In this document: positions 27,580 through 36,457 of the stretch, in pieces | Layout of the letters: the number at the start of each line of letters is the position of its first letter | Position numbering within the stretch: the stretch's first letter is position 1 | Assembly: GCA_016788865.1 (NCBI GenBank) | Contig: JAEUSB010000046.1 | Coordinates: forward strand, 1 to 64,000 | Length of the DNA stretch: 64,000 nucleotides | From: Leptospirales bacterium | GTDB taxonomy: Bacteria > Spirochaetota > Leptospiria > Leptospirales > Leptonemataceae | Direction of reading: 5' to 3' | Notes under the pieces: model-generated | The model's input: the letters and a program-made list of their open reading frames with translations, nothing else | Database searches by the model: none | Told to the model about the DNA's origin: nothing | Position numbers and translations under genes: made by a program

Positions 27580-28434
27580 TTAGGGGGTTCCGAAGGCCTT
27601 GGGCGGCAGCCCGAGCTGCTCCCGAAGGCGTTGATTCTCGTTGAAGAGATCGATCAATTCTTTGTCCGTGTAGTTCCGAAGACGCTCCATGGCCAGTATC
27701 ACCTTCTCCCGCTCAATCCCCTCTTTGCGACTGAACTCAAGCGCCGTTTCTGTGGCCGAGACCTGCTCTTTCATCTGGTAAAGCTCCTGGTCCCGAAATT
27801 GGCTGAGCCGCTCGTAGGCTGCCAGGGTCGTCTTCAGTTCGAGCATCTCATTGTCTTTGAGATGCATGGTCTTCTCCATAGCCTCCATCACGCTGTGTTC
27901 AAACCGCTTCTGCGACCGCTCAAACTCGAGCAATGCCTCATAGGCTTTAGACGATTCCTGCGCTGTCTTGAGCTCCGTTCGAGTCAGATTGAGCATCTTG
28001 TCGAAGAGTCGCGATTGTTCACGAACGTCCTCTGAGAGTCTGAATACTACCTGGCGGTAGTATTCAATCCGAAGCACCAGCTCGAGAATGAGCTTGAGGT
28101 GACCGGGCCTCACCGAGTCATCGAGGACCAGGAGATTCATGCTGTGACGATCCGGCCGGTAATCCTGATAGTCTGTCTGCGAAAGGATGAGAATTCGTGG
28201 GAAATCACGCAGATGGGGCGTGGATTCGATAAGGTTGCGCATGGCAGCAAGGCCACCCCGCTCGCCCTGAATCAAGAAAACATGCAAGAACTCCGGCTCT
28301 GGCTGAACCGTTGAAAGGGCCGATGGGGCGATTTCTACCAGTTCGAAAGAGATCGAATCCTGTTTGCGGAAATCGAGCGGAAACCTGCGCCCTTCAGATA
28401 CGTGCCAGATTTTCTGCGATTTCATTCGGGTCAC
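27580..28434 (-). CDS. Degenerate receiver-like domain plus coiled coil
   Basis: A 284-residue cytoplasmic protein. The first 115 residues have an alternating strand/helix pattern like a response-regulator receiver, but the place of the phospho-accepting Asp reads FLHVFLIQGERGG with no acidic residue there. From about 125 to 275 it is almost unbroken coiled coil rich in Glu, Gln, Arg and Leu. It lies between an Lpt permease gene and the NHL/VWA gene, all on the minus strand with short gaps. A signalling or scaffolding role through the coiled coil is an inference; I do not recognise a named family. Confidence 0.65.
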   Translation of the reverse strand: MTRMKSQKIWHVSEGRRFPLDFRKQDSISFELVEIAPSALSTVQPEPEFLHVFLIQGERGGLAAMRNLIESTPHLRDFPRILILSQTDYQDYRPDRHSMNLLVLDDSVRPGHLKLILELVLRIEYYRQVVFRLSEDVREQSRLFDKMLNLTRTELKTAQESSKAYEALLEFERSQKRFEHSVMEAMEKTMHLKDNEMLELKTTLAAYERLSQFRDQELYQMKEQVSATETALEFSRKEGIEREKVILAMERLRNYTDKELIDLFNENQRLREQLGLPPKAFGTP

Positions 28435-28469
28435 TGTCTTTCATTTTTGAAACTTGAAAACAATTTATT

Positions 28470-30260
28470 TCAAATGGCTCCGGAATTCCCGGAGAAACGC
28501 GCCAGACGCTTCCGGATGGCCAGATTCACCGCCTGGATCAGCTTTTGCACAGGGCGGAATACAGGCGCCAATTTAGAGAATAGCCAGGCGATGCGATCGA
28601 GTTGCCGTTGCACGATGGGCGGCCTCAGCTTCCGGAGAGCCTTGCGAAAACGCTGTTTGAAGCCTTCCGTCCTTGAGGCCATTACATACATTCCCATCAA
28701 GGCCACCGCAATATTGGGAGCCCAGCCACCGGCCACGGCACTGACCTTTCCGGACTCCGCGAAGTTCGTCCCTACGGCCACCAGTCCAAAATAGCCCAGA
28801 CAAACCGAAAGCGCGAGTCCAAAGCTCATTCCGCGGCCCGAACGCTTGACCACGAGCCCCAGCGGGAAGGAAATGAAAAAGAAGATCATGCAGGCCACGG
28901 ATTTTGCGATCCGCGTCTGGATCTCCAGTCTGAACTTTCGCTCAGAGACCGCAGCATTCTCAATGAAGAATCGCAACTGAAACGTCAGGGTGATTGCATT
29001 CTGCCATTGTTCGGGAGTCGGCCCGCCAGGTTTTCCAACATTCCCACCGTTCATCATCATCCAGGTCATATTCTGGTTGAGCATTAGTTTCATCTGATCC
29101 ATGGCCGGAAGCTTGATGGTAAATCCCTGGCCCGCGGCCGCCGCTTTCGCAGCATCCCCTTGCTGCATTAGCGGCCCTACGATTTGCATGGGATCGATTT
29201 CTGTTCCGCCCTCTTCGAGCTTTCGCAGAAAATCAAATAGTTCGAAGAAGGTGTAGTTTTCAGGACGGACGTTCAATTGACCGAGCGATCGCGGCGGCGG
29301 CGGAATCACATAGTCCATGCTTCCGTTTGTAAAATCTGTTGTCTGAACCCGGGAGAGATCCTGGGAGATTTCGATAATGAAACCTTTGTTCAGGCGCAAG
29401 AGAGCCTCTTTTGAACTCTCCTCAACCGGTGCTTGCTGCGGTTTCATTGGCAATTGCGACGGGTCGATTCCAGGCGGCAGGTCCGTGACCTGCGGCTCTT
29501 CTTCTTTGGGCTCCGGGATCTTCTCGCGCTCAATAAGCTGCCCACTCTCTGCATGTACAATCTGCGTTATGAACCCGTCTCCAATTGGAATGAGCATATT
29601 GCGAACCTGGATTCGCTCGGACGATTGCTCATCGACGCTGTTTAACCATTCACGGATGTGAACTTCTTTGAGGATTTCATTTTCGCGCTGGCCGGCATAA
29701 ATGTCCTGCCCCTTTAGACTGACCCCGTCCATCTTTGCGTTTCCCAGAAAACGGCCCGTCTTTACGAGCGTCAGACTGTGGTAGGACTTCAGCCAGTTTT
29801 CAAAATCCTCTCTGGCCTTGGCGCTCACCGGCCCATAGTACAGATTCATGAAGGCGACGATGCACGTTGTCAGGAAACCGGCGAACAAGAAGACAGCGTA
29901 AATCCTGGGGAAACTGACCCCCGCAGAACGCATTGCTACAATTTCTGAATCACCTGACAGCCTTCCGGCTGCGAGAATTCCGCCAAACAAGCAGGCAATT
30001 GGAATAGCCTGCGTGATTTTCTCTGAGATTAGATTAAAGAGGTAATAGAGGACTTTGTAGATTGGGATTCCCTTACCCAGCAGCTCCACGACTATGTCTT
30101 TCAAAACGATCGACATAAAAAGCGTGGTTAGAATAAGCAAACATACCAGAAATGGTACGAGAATCTCGAGGAATATATAGCGATCGAGAATGCGCGGTTT
30201 TAATTTGCCGAGCTTTCGAATTGCGAAGCCGGGAAAGTTACGCAGACTGGTTGAATTCAT
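28470..30260 (-). CDS. LptF/LptG-type LPS export permease with a large insertion
   Basis: A 596-residue YjgP/YjgQ-family permease. Three N-terminal membrane helices (about 25-150) include ILDRYIFLEIL and the conserved SGDSEIVAMRSAGVSFPRIY; three C-terminal helices lie near 475-560. Between them is a periplasmic region of about 300 residues, larger than usual, that holds the expected jelly-roll plus a Pro/Gln/Met-rich stretch (about 250-420). LptF and LptG form the membrane part of the ABC exporter that pulls lipopolysaccharide from the inner membrane. The ATG at 30260 has no Shine-Dalgarno site; a TTG at 30272 with TGGAG upstream is an alternative. The ATPase LptB is not in the window. Confidence 0.88.
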   Translation of the reverse strand: MNSTSLRNFPGFAIRKLGKLKPRILDRYIFLEILVPFLVCLLILTTLFMSIVLKDIVVELLGKGIPIYKVLYYLFNLISEKITQAIPIACLFGGILAAGRLSGDSEIVAMRSAGVSFPRIYAVFLFAGFLTTCIVAFMNLYYGPVSAKAREDFENWLKSYHSLTLVKTGRFLGNAKMDGVSLKGQDIYAGQRENEILKEVHIREWLNSVDEQSSERIQVRNMLIPIGDGFITQIVHAESGQLIEREKIPEPKEEEPQVTDLPPGIDPSQLPMKPQQAPVEESSKEALLRLNKGFIIEISQDLSRVQTTDFTNGSMDYVIPPPPRSLGQLNVRPENYTFFELFDFLRKLEEGGTEIDPMQIVGPLMQQGDAAKAAAAGQGFTIKLPAMDQMKLMLNQNMTWMMMNGGNVGKPGGPTPEQWQNAITLTFQLRFFIENAAVSERKFRLEIQTRIAKSVACMIFFFISFPLGLVVKRSGRGMSFGLALSVCLGYFGLVAVGTNFAESGKVSAVAGGWAPNIAVALMGMYVMASRTEGFKQRFRKALRKLRPPIVQRQLDRIAWLFSKLAPVFRPVQKLIQAVNLAIRKRLARFSGNSGAI

Positions 30261-30281
30261 GAAACGCAACAAGAGACTCCA

Positions 30282-31325
30282 TTGAAAGCCGTTATCATCC
30301 AAACAGCGTTCCTGGGTGACGCTATACTGACTACACCGATGTTCGCCGCATTCAAGCGTTTTTTTAAAGACGCAGAACTCACAGCAGTCCTCCGCCCGGA
30401 TGGGGCGCAATTATTGGCAGGATTGCCGTCGCTCAACGAAATTATTCCCTACGATAAAAAGAAAAAGCACCGCGGGATCTCCGGCATTCGTCGCCTTGCC
30501 TCGGAACTCCGCGATCGTCAGTTTGATGTGCTTCTGTCACCGCATGGATCACATCGTACGAGTTTTGTTTCAATGTTTTCAAAGATTCCTGAACGATATG
30601 GATTCAAGGATGCAGGATTCGCGCGTCTGGCTTACAATCATCGATTGGAAAGACGCGGGGAGCTTCCAGAAATCAAGAGGCTATTGCACTTCCTGAGCGA
30701 TTCCGTCTGTCCTGGCGCATCCGACTTCTCAACGCAACTCTCGTTGATTGAGGATGCGGCTTCATTACAGGAAGCGGATGCCCTGCTCAGGAAGCACGAG
30801 GCTTTGCGGCCTATTCTACTTGCGCCATCGTCGATTTGGCCAACCAAACGCTGGACTCCATACGGTTTCGCGGAACTCGCAGCCAAACTGGTTCGGAAGT
30901 ACAAAACAAAGGTACTGCTTGTGGGTGCTCCCGGTGATCGTCCGGTTTGCGATTCTGTGCAATCGTTCTTAAAAGAGTTTCAGCCGCATTTCATTCAAGA
31001 GAAGGTTGTTACAATTGCTGGCGATACGAGCCTTCGCGGTTTCTACAGCCTCGTCAAGAAAGCACGGATTCTAATCTCAAATGATTCAGCACCGGTGCAT
31101 TACGCATGCGCAGCAGGAACTCCAGTAGTTGCCATTTTTGGTCCAACTGTGCCTGCATTGGGATACGCCCCAATAACAAAGAATTCACGCATTGCGGAAC
31201 TGGATCTTGCCTGCAGACCCTGCGGAACGCACGGTGGACTGGTTTGCCCACTGGGTCATTTCAGATGTATGAAAGAGCTCAGTGCTGATTCAATTATGGA
31301 GCAAGTTCAGGCGCTCTTGCCCTGA
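30282..31325 (+). CDS. Glycosyltransferase family 9 (heptosyltransferase-like)
   Basis: A 347-residue GT9 enzyme that adds heptose, or a related sugar, to the LPS core from an ADP-sugar donor at the inner face of the inner membrane. It has the N-terminal pattern KAVIIQTAFLGDAILTTPMF, the middle APSSIWPTKRW (donor-binding P-loop-like region) and the C-terminal SNDSAPVHYACAAGTPVVAIFGPT. It begins with TTG at 30282 with AAGAGA upstream. It diverges from the Lpt permease gene with almost no space between starts. Exact sugar position cannot be read; waaF-like is the closest general type. Confidence 0.9.
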   Translation: MKAVIIQTAFLGDAILTTPMFAAFKRFFKDAELTAVLRPDGAQLLAGLPSLNEIIPYDKKKKHRGISGIRRLASELRDRQFDVLLSPHGSHRTSFVSMFSKIPERYGFKDAGFARLAYNHRLERRGELPEIKRLLHFLSDSVCPGASDFSTQLSLIEDAASLQEADALLRKHEALRPILLAPSSIWPTKRWTPYGFAELAAKLVRKYKTKVLLVGAPGDRPVCDSVQSFLKEFQPHFIQEKVVTIAGDTSLRGFYSLVKKARILISNDSAPVHYACAAGTPVVAIFGPTVPALGYAPITKNSRIAELDLACRPCGTHGGLVCPLGHFRCMKELSADSIMEQVQALLP

Positions 31326-31420
31326 GTCGCAAGAGTCTTTCAAGCCAGGTATCGGTCCGGGGTCACAGGACGATTTGCAAGCCGGAACTTTCCTGATTCA
31401 GGCGATTTGAATCGCACTCC

Positions 31421-32242
31421 TCAAAAAACCAGAAAGTCGCCCGGATCAATCACCTTCCCTTTCATCCGGATCTCATAGTGCAGATGCGGACCGCTTGAAG
31501 CGCCCGTGCTGCCGGAGTATCCAAGCAATTGACCCGCCCGAATCTCCTCGCCATTCTTGACAGACACGGATCTCAAATGACCGTATAACGTCTCATAGCC
31601 CGACGAATGCAAAAGTATGACATGATTTCCGTATCCGTACGGTGATTGAACTGCGGATTTTACAACACCGTCCGCAGAGGCTATCACAGGTGTGCCTGAG
31701 TTTGCTCGTAGATCCACTCCTGGATGGAACTCCCGACTGCCAAACACTCCAAAGACGGACCCACGGGTACCGTAGCCTGAATTCAAGAAAAGGGTCTCGA
31801 GCTTTAGAGGCCAGGCATGCGGGATCTCACGGAAGAAGCCGGAGTATACGCCCGCGTAGTCAGAATTGGAACGAAGTGTACTCAATATGCGATGAACCGG
31901 CTTTTGCGGAACCGACGGTTCATCGCTATCATAGAATCGTCTAAACCCGGCCGGCTCATCCTGGAAGATTGTGTGCATCTCCCGCTGGCGCGATTCAAGT
32001 ATTGCAAGCAACCGTATGTTCTCTTTCACGTCCAGGAATAGAGCTCTGCGCTTTGGATCACTGATCGACTCGTCCCCGGAGGCTGCTTCGTTTTCAAACA
32101 GGCTGAACAGGACAAGTAGCGTCAGCGATATAACACCGAGACCCACGGCGTGGCCAATGTAACGAGAAAACTGAGGTAAGCGAATGCGAATAACGTGATC
32201 TGATCTAACGGTAGACGGTCGGGCTCGCTGTGAGGACACCAT
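31421..32242 (-). CDS. Membrane-anchored M23 metallopeptidase
   Basis: A 273-residue protein with a basic N-terminus, one membrane helix (about 29-48) and a C-terminal M23 domain. Zinc ligands are His173 and Asp177 in FHPGVD and His255 in GPHLHYE, with His222 in YGHL, so the site is complete. The ATG at 32242 is chosen because the longer frame only runs over the upstream gene; it still overlaps that gene by 38 bases. It is the last gene of the ParA envelope set. The likely role is local peptidoglycan cleavage in the periplasm. Compared with the M23 gene at 22595, it has an N-terminal anchor instead of a cleaved signal. Confidence 0.9.
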   Translation of the reverse strand: MVSSQRARPSTVRSDHVIRIRLPQFSRYIGHAVGLGVISLTLLVLFSLFENEAASGDESISDPKRRALFLDVKENIRLLAILESRQREMHTIFQDEPAGFRRFYDSDEPSVPQKPVHRILSTLRSNSDYAGVYSGFFREIPHAWPLKLETLFLNSGYGTRGSVFGVFGSREFHPGVDLRANSGTPVIASADGVVKSAVQSPYGYGNHVILLHSSGYETLYGHLRSVSVKNGEEIRAGQLLGYSGSTGASSGPHLHYEIRMKGKVIDPGDFLVF

Positions 32243-32909
32243 TTTTGTAATTGGATTCCACGTAGGGCCGCCCGTCCGGATAGAAGCTCCGGAGTTGCCC
32301 GTCGAGCGCCCCGCGAGCATAGTTCTCTTCTCTAAGTAAAGTGCCATCGGGGTAGTAATACAGCCATCGGCCAACGACAGTGTCTTTTTGATACTGTCCG
32401 CGCAAAAGCACACGGCCATTCGGGTGGTATCGTGTCACAGGCCCCTCATAATATCCAGCCTTAAATCCACCCTCTTCTTCCAGCCTTCCATCCGGATAGT
32501 AGCGCCGATAGACGCCATTTTCGTTTCCATAGTCGTGCGTGACCAGAAAGATGAAGTCCCGCTTGGGCTCCTGCGCGTAGGTCATGCTCAAATAGAGGCG
32601 CCCCTTATCGTCATAGAAGTTCCAGACACCGTCGCGCCAGTCCTTGATGAACTCGCCCTGCGACAGGGTCTTCCCGCGCGGCGAAAAGTACGCCCATCGT
32701 CCGGTGCGCTCGCCCAGCGAACCAATTGGCCCCCTGGAATACGGAGCGCCGTCCGCGTAGTAGGTAATTGCTTCGCCGGCCGTCTTAACCGACCAGAGGC
32801 CGGATCTTCTGTCCCGTTCAGCCTCGGGCGGAATGCCGGCAGGCCTGGGCGGTTCTTTGAGCCGCTGGCAGGAAAGGACTGCAAGCAAGCAAGCGGCAAG
32901 AATTCGCAT
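32205..32909 (-). CDS. MORN_2-repeat lipoprotein
   Basis: A 234-residue lipoprotein with a short signal peptide and lipobox A-V-L-S-C at Cys14. The mature part is made of about seven to eight MORN_2 (YwqK-like) repeats, with patterns such as YYPDGRLEEEGGFKAGYYEG and YYPDGTLLREENYARGALDG. These repeats form beta-hairpin stacks. They are a separate type from the MORN protein at 3638. Its start overlaps the stop of the membrane-protein gene before it (ATGA) and its end overlaps the M23 gene after it. The YwqK label antitoxin in some databases is not supported by any toxin here. Confidence 0.85.
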   Translation of the reverse strand: MRILAACLLAVLSCQRLKEPPRPAGIPPEAERDRRSGLWSVKTAGEAITYYADGAPYSRGPIGSLGERTGRWAYFSPRGKTLSQGEFIKDWRDGVWNFYDDKGRLYLSMTYAQEPKRDFIFLVTHDYGNENGVYRRYYPDGRLEEEGGFKAGYYEGPVTRYHPNGRVLLRGQYQKDTVVGRWLYYYPDGTLLREENYARGALDGQLRSFYPDGRPYVESNYKNGVLTASPTVYR

Positions 32910-33784
32910 CAGCGAACCCGGAACTCTTTATCCCTCAGCGTAGTGCCCGATTCATCGAGGACTTCAACGTGATACTGACCTGGATCCAGCGGACCCTTAA
33001 AATAGACATAATTTGCAGTGCGAGGTGGCTTCTGCCCGAGGACAGCCTGCTCTTCAGCCTGGCCTCCGTCCACACGATCGACCTTAACCTTTAGATACGT
33101 TGCTTTGAGTTTCTCTTCCGGCCATTGAAACCGAATGTGTACGTCATGCCCGGCGCTGAGAGAGGGTTCTTCCCCTGCCAGGTCTTCCACGTTCTCTGCC
33201 GTAATTTCCTGAGATGAGACCGCGAGCATATACTTGGGCCCAAACAGCCAGCCGCCCGCGTAATACACGCCGAACCCCAGGACAACGACAAGAAGCCCGC
33301 CCGCAATTAACCTGGCTTTACCACCGGCGCCACCACCAGAAGTTCCTCCGCCATCTGTGTAATCTTCCAGGCGAATATCACTGGAAATATTATAGATGGA
33401 ATCTCTTCGGGATTTCTTCAGCTCCATGCGAGAGTGCTCCTTGTGCCCAGATTCTGATGACTGGATGCCGGGGGAAACGCTTTTTATGTCCTCTCTTGCG
33501 GAGTCCCTCTGCGGTGGACCCGCATCGGGCCTGGATGAAGGTGTCATCTCTTCCGACCGATTCACCGTCCGCGTTGTTTCAGATTCCACCTTGCCCGGGT
33601 CCTGAACGTTTCCCTCACCACCGCCCGATCCCGGCCGATCGCCCGACACCGGATTACCTGCGAATTCGGCACCACGCATTTCCCGGACGAATTCCTGCAT
33701 GTTGGAGCGAGCGGGCGGTGATCCCATTGACTCATCGAGGCGCTTCCGCGCTGCCTCACCCAGCTTATCCTTTTTCGATGCCAC
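32909..33784 (-). CDS. Single-pass membrane protein of unknown function
   Basis: A 291-residue protein. The first 150 residues are disordered, rich in Ser, Gly, Pro, Glu and Arg. A Gly-rich run leads into one membrane helix (about 158-178, LIAGGLLVVVLGFGVYYAGG). The last 110 residues form a beta-rich domain that should lie in the periplasm (FQWPEEKLKATYLKVKVDRV and following), perhaps an Ig-like fold. The topology gives a cytoplasmic tail near ParA and a periplasmic domain near the lipoprotein and M23 enzyme. Its start overlaps the parA-like gene by 20 bases. A link between ParA and the envelope is an inference. No family recognised. Confidence 0.7.
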   Translation of the reverse strand: MASKKDKLGEAARKRLDESMGSPPARSNMQEFVREMRGAEFAGNPVSGDRPGSGGGEGNVQDPGKVESETTRTVNRSEEMTPSSRPDAGPPQRDSAREDIKSVSPGIQSSESGHKEHSRMELKKSRRDSIYNISSDIRLEDYTDGGGTSGGGAGGKARLIAGGLLVVVLGFGVYYAGGWLFGPKYMLAVSSQEITAENVEDLAGEEPSLSAGHDVHIRFQWPEEKLKATYLKVKVDRVDGGQAEEQAVLGQKPPRTANYVYFKGPLDPGQYHVEVLDESGTTLRDKEFRVR

Positions 33785-34526
33785 GCAGCACTTCCTCCGT
33801 TAGCGCCAGGTACTCCTGCGCTACTCGATTGCTCGGTTCGTATTCGAATACCGTCTGTTTCATCAGAAAGGCTTCTTCCACAGCCACGAGTCTTGATATC
33901 TTGGTCTCAAAGATAGAAATATATTCCTGAATGGGCTCCATCATAGCATGCGTAATTGCAGTGCGCGGATTGTACATTGTAAGTACTCCACCGAGCGTCT
34001 TGAGTTTGGTGTTATACCTGGTCTGCACTGCCTTCAAGGTCGAAGAGAGTGCTGCAAGACCATCTAGCGAAAACTTTGCCGTTTGCAACGGAACAATTAC
34101 ATGGGTCGATGCCACAAACGCATTTACGGTAATCATGCCCAGATTAGGCGGGCAGTCAATAATTACAAAGTCATGAGGCAATGGCTGCATTGTCATGGAT
34201 TCTGAAAGCCGGAAGAAACCATCAATGGCGCCGGAAATTAGACTATCGATTTCTGCCAGGTGAATTGTGGCCGGAACAATGTCGAGATTTGCGTTTCGTG
34301 TCCCATGCACGAGCTGGGCTAATGGACGTTTCTCTTTTAGTGCCGCGTAGACTGTCCTCTCAAGCGGTATTTCCGATTCCAGAAAGATGGAGCTGGCGTT
34401 AGCCTGCACGTCAATGTCGATGAGCAGGACCTTGCTTTTTCGCGAAAGAGCGTCAGCCAGATGCACGGCCGTAGTTGTCTTGCCTACACCACCTTTGGAA
34501 TTTGCGACTGCGATGGCTGCTTTCAT
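33765..34526 (-). CDS. ParA/MinD-type ATPase
   Basis: A 253-residue deviant-Walker ATPase. The P-loop KGGVGKTT is at 11-18, with both signature lysines, and the Walker B region reads VLLIDIDVQANAS; IDCPPNLG follows near 125-135. The family binds ATP as a dimer on DNA or membrane and positions cargo. There is no ParB gene or parS site beside it, so it is not the usual chromosome partition pair. It sits inside an operon of membrane and envelope genes, its start overlapping ubiD (ATGA). That context suggests positioning of an envelope complex, which is inference. The ATPase fold itself is certain. Confidence 0.9.
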   Translation of the reverse strand: MKAAIAVANSKGGVGKTTTAVHLADALSRKSKVLLIDIDVQANASSIFLESEIPLERTVYAALKEKRPLAQLVHGTRNANLDIVPATIHLAEIDSLISGAIDGFFRLSESMTMQPLPHDFVIIDCPPNLGMITVNAFVASTHVIVPLQTAKFSLDGLAALSSTLKAVQTRYNTKLKTLGGVLTMYNPRTAITHAMMEPIQEYISIFETKISRLVAVEEAFLMKQTVFEYEPSNRVAQEYLALTEEVLRGIEKG

Positions 34527-36445
34527 GGCCGTTCCACCGCCACAGGATCAACACCGAACATTGCCTTCCATTTTGAATCGACAAGCTTGATTGTCGCATT
34601 GTCCATCAAGTTCTCCTCAGGCCAGGCGCGATCGTATCCATCTGCTGAGTTCTTGGAAGTTGCGTCCAGAATTGCAACCGTCCCCGCAGTCTTGTTTGCA
34701 ACAAGTTTTAGATCGCGGAGCACGTCCGTGTTTCCAAACAATTTCCAGAGCACAAGGGATGCATTCGTGGGCGAATCCTTTGCGTCAATCAGAAGCAGGA
34801 TTGTACACGGGAGCTCTGCCTCCATGTCAAGGCGCAGAGTATCAGCAATGCGATCCGGCAGTTTGCCCGTGCTCCCTTTGTCAATGGAGAGAATCAAAAC
34901 CGGATTTCGCAGATCTCTCGCAAACAGGTGTGAGTTTACAACCTTGATCCCGGCAGATTCAAGTTTGGATTTCCATGAGGCTATTATCTCTTCCCGCCGG
35001 GAGGATGCCGCATAACGGATTGGTGTGGAAGGGCTCTTTTCTTCAGGCGTTTTTGTCGTAACATCGATTCCAAGCTTGCCGCCAAATAGCGGACGAATTC
35101 CACTGTGATCGAGTTGATCAAGGACACCTTCTGTGATCATTAAATCTGTTTCCAGATCAAGTCTGTCCAGAATGTAGCCAAGCAACGCCGACTGATTTGA
35201 ATGAAGATCCACATTTGCATCCACTACAATGAGCATCTTTGAGAAGCTCATCTGCGAGAATCCCCAGAGATGACTCATGAGTTTCCGTCCCTGAAAGGGA
35301 AAGGTCTTCTCCATTGCAAGGACAGCGCAATTATGAAAGCACCCATCCCAGGGAAGCATCTGGTCTTTCACTTCCGGTGCAATAAAAGATAACATAGGAA
35401 GAAACAGACGCTCTACAGCGCGCGCCAGATAGCAATCTTCTTGCGGACTTCTGCCTACAACGGTTGCAGGAAAGATGGCACCTTTGCGCATAGTGATCGC
35501 AGTAATATGAAAACGCGGAAACGGTTCTACGGGAGTGTAGTAACCCGTATGGTCTCCAAATGGGCCTTCCTGTGCAAAGTCATCGGGATCTACATACCCT
35601 TCGAGAATGATCTCTGCATCCGCTGGCACTTCAAGATCGTTGGTTTTGCATTTTACGACGGGCACCCCGCTTCCGCGCACAAACCCGGCCATGAGCAGCT
35701 CGTACAATCCCGGCGGCAGCGGCGCGATTGCTGAAAATGGAATCGAAGGATCTCCGCCAAATACAACGGCTACCGGCATCCTTTGTTTGGCCTTGCGATA
35801 CTGTCCAAAGAAATGTGATCCATCCTTGTGGATTTGCCAGTGCATGATGGCAGTCTTCTTATCCAGGATTTGAATTCTATACAGACCAAGATTCCTGGTG
35901 CCCCCATCGAGCGAACGCGTGAGCGTCATGCCGAACGTTATGAATCGTCCGCCATCGAGCGGCCAGGACTTGAGGATTGGGAGTGCGTCGAGATCTATCT
36001 GATCCCCCGTCCACACAATCTCCTGACAGACAGCCTTTCCAAAGCGCTTTCTCCTTGGAGGAAATTTAAGTATTCGGTTTGCCTGGCCGGCAAGGGCAGC
36101 TAACGCACCGAGGCTTGCAGGAGGCTTCAGTTGCAATAGTTTCATCAACTCTCGCAACTCCGATGCGATTTCTACCAGCATCCCCGAACTTGCTTTGGTT
36201 CGGTTGCGGTTAAGCGAAAGCTCAAGACGCCTATCAGATCCGTAGGCATTGATCAATACAGGGAGTTCGCTGCCTTCAACGTTTTCAAACAAAAGCGCCT
36301 TTCCTCCACCTGGAGAACGAATCTGGCGGAAGTAGATTTCTGAGATTTCCAGATCGCGCGAAACAGGAGTTTGAATTCGAACCAGTTCTCCTTCCGCCTC
36401 AAGTACCTTGATAAATTCCTGGAGATTACGGTAGTATTTGCTCAT
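34523..36445 (-). CDS. UbiD-family decarboxylase
   Basis: A 640-residue protein of the prenyl-FMN-dependent UbiD family, with an N-terminus YYRNLQEFIKVLEAEGELVRI and a catalytic core with GPFGDHTGYYTPVEPFPRFHITAI, then a C-terminal region of about 130 residues longer than the usual 490-residue length. In quinone makers it removes the carboxyl group from the aromatic ring; in other cases it acts on unrelated aromatic acids. UbiX, which makes the cofactor, is not in the window. It follows a 143-residue unknown gene by 12 bases and overlaps the parA-like gene. A role in menaquinone or ubiquinone synthesis is likely but not proven by sequence. Confidence 0.88.
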   Translation of the reverse strand: MSKYYRNLQEFIKVLEAEGELVRIQTPVSRDLEISEIYFRQIRSPGGGKALLFENVEGSELPVLINAYGSDRRLELSLNRNRTKASSGMLVEIASELRELMKLLQLKPPASLGALAALAGQANRILKFPPRRKRFGKAVCQEIVWTGDQIDLDALPILKSWPLDGGRFITFGMTLTRSLDGGTRNLGLYRIQILDKKTAIMHWQIHKDGSHFFGQYRKAKQRMPVAVVFGGDPSIPFSAIAPLPPGLYELLMAGFVRGSGVPVVKCKTNDLEVPADAEIILEGYVDPDDFAQEGPFGDHTGYYTPVEPFPRFHITAITMRKGAIFPATVVGRSPQEDCYLARAVERLFLPMLSFIAPEVKDQMLPWDGCFHNCAVLAMEKTFPFQGRKLMSHLWGFSQMSFSKMLIVVDANVDLHSNQSALLGYILDRLDLETDLMITEGVLDQLDHSGIRPLFGGKLGIDVTTKTPEEKSPSTPIRYAASSRREEIIASWKSKLESAGIKVVNSHLFARDLRNPVLILSIDKGSTGKLPDRIADTLRLDMEAELPCTILLLIDAKDSPTNASLVLWKLFGNTDVLRDLKLVANKTAGTVAILDATSKNSADGYDRAWPEENLMDNATIKLVDSKWKAMFGVDPVAVERP

Positions 36446-36457
36446 TTGCTTTTCTGA

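Noticed and set aside
31395-31414. Inverted repeats GATTCA/TGAATC and GCGATT/AATCGC as a terminator
   Set aside because: The stems are short and overlapping, A/T-poor at the ends and without a T-run.
32243-32419. N-terminal extension of the membrane-anchored M23 gene
   Set aside because: It runs over the MORN_2 lipoprotein coding in another frame with no membrane or signal feature.
32205-32909. Toxin-antitoxin role for the YwqK-like repeat protein
   Set aside because: It is a lipoprotein inside an envelope operon with no toxin gene beside it; the antitoxin label rests only on repeat similarity.
33214-33930. A 238-residue plus-strand frame across the ParA and membrane-protein genes
   Set aside because: It runs opposite two supported genes in an operon and has no plausible fold.
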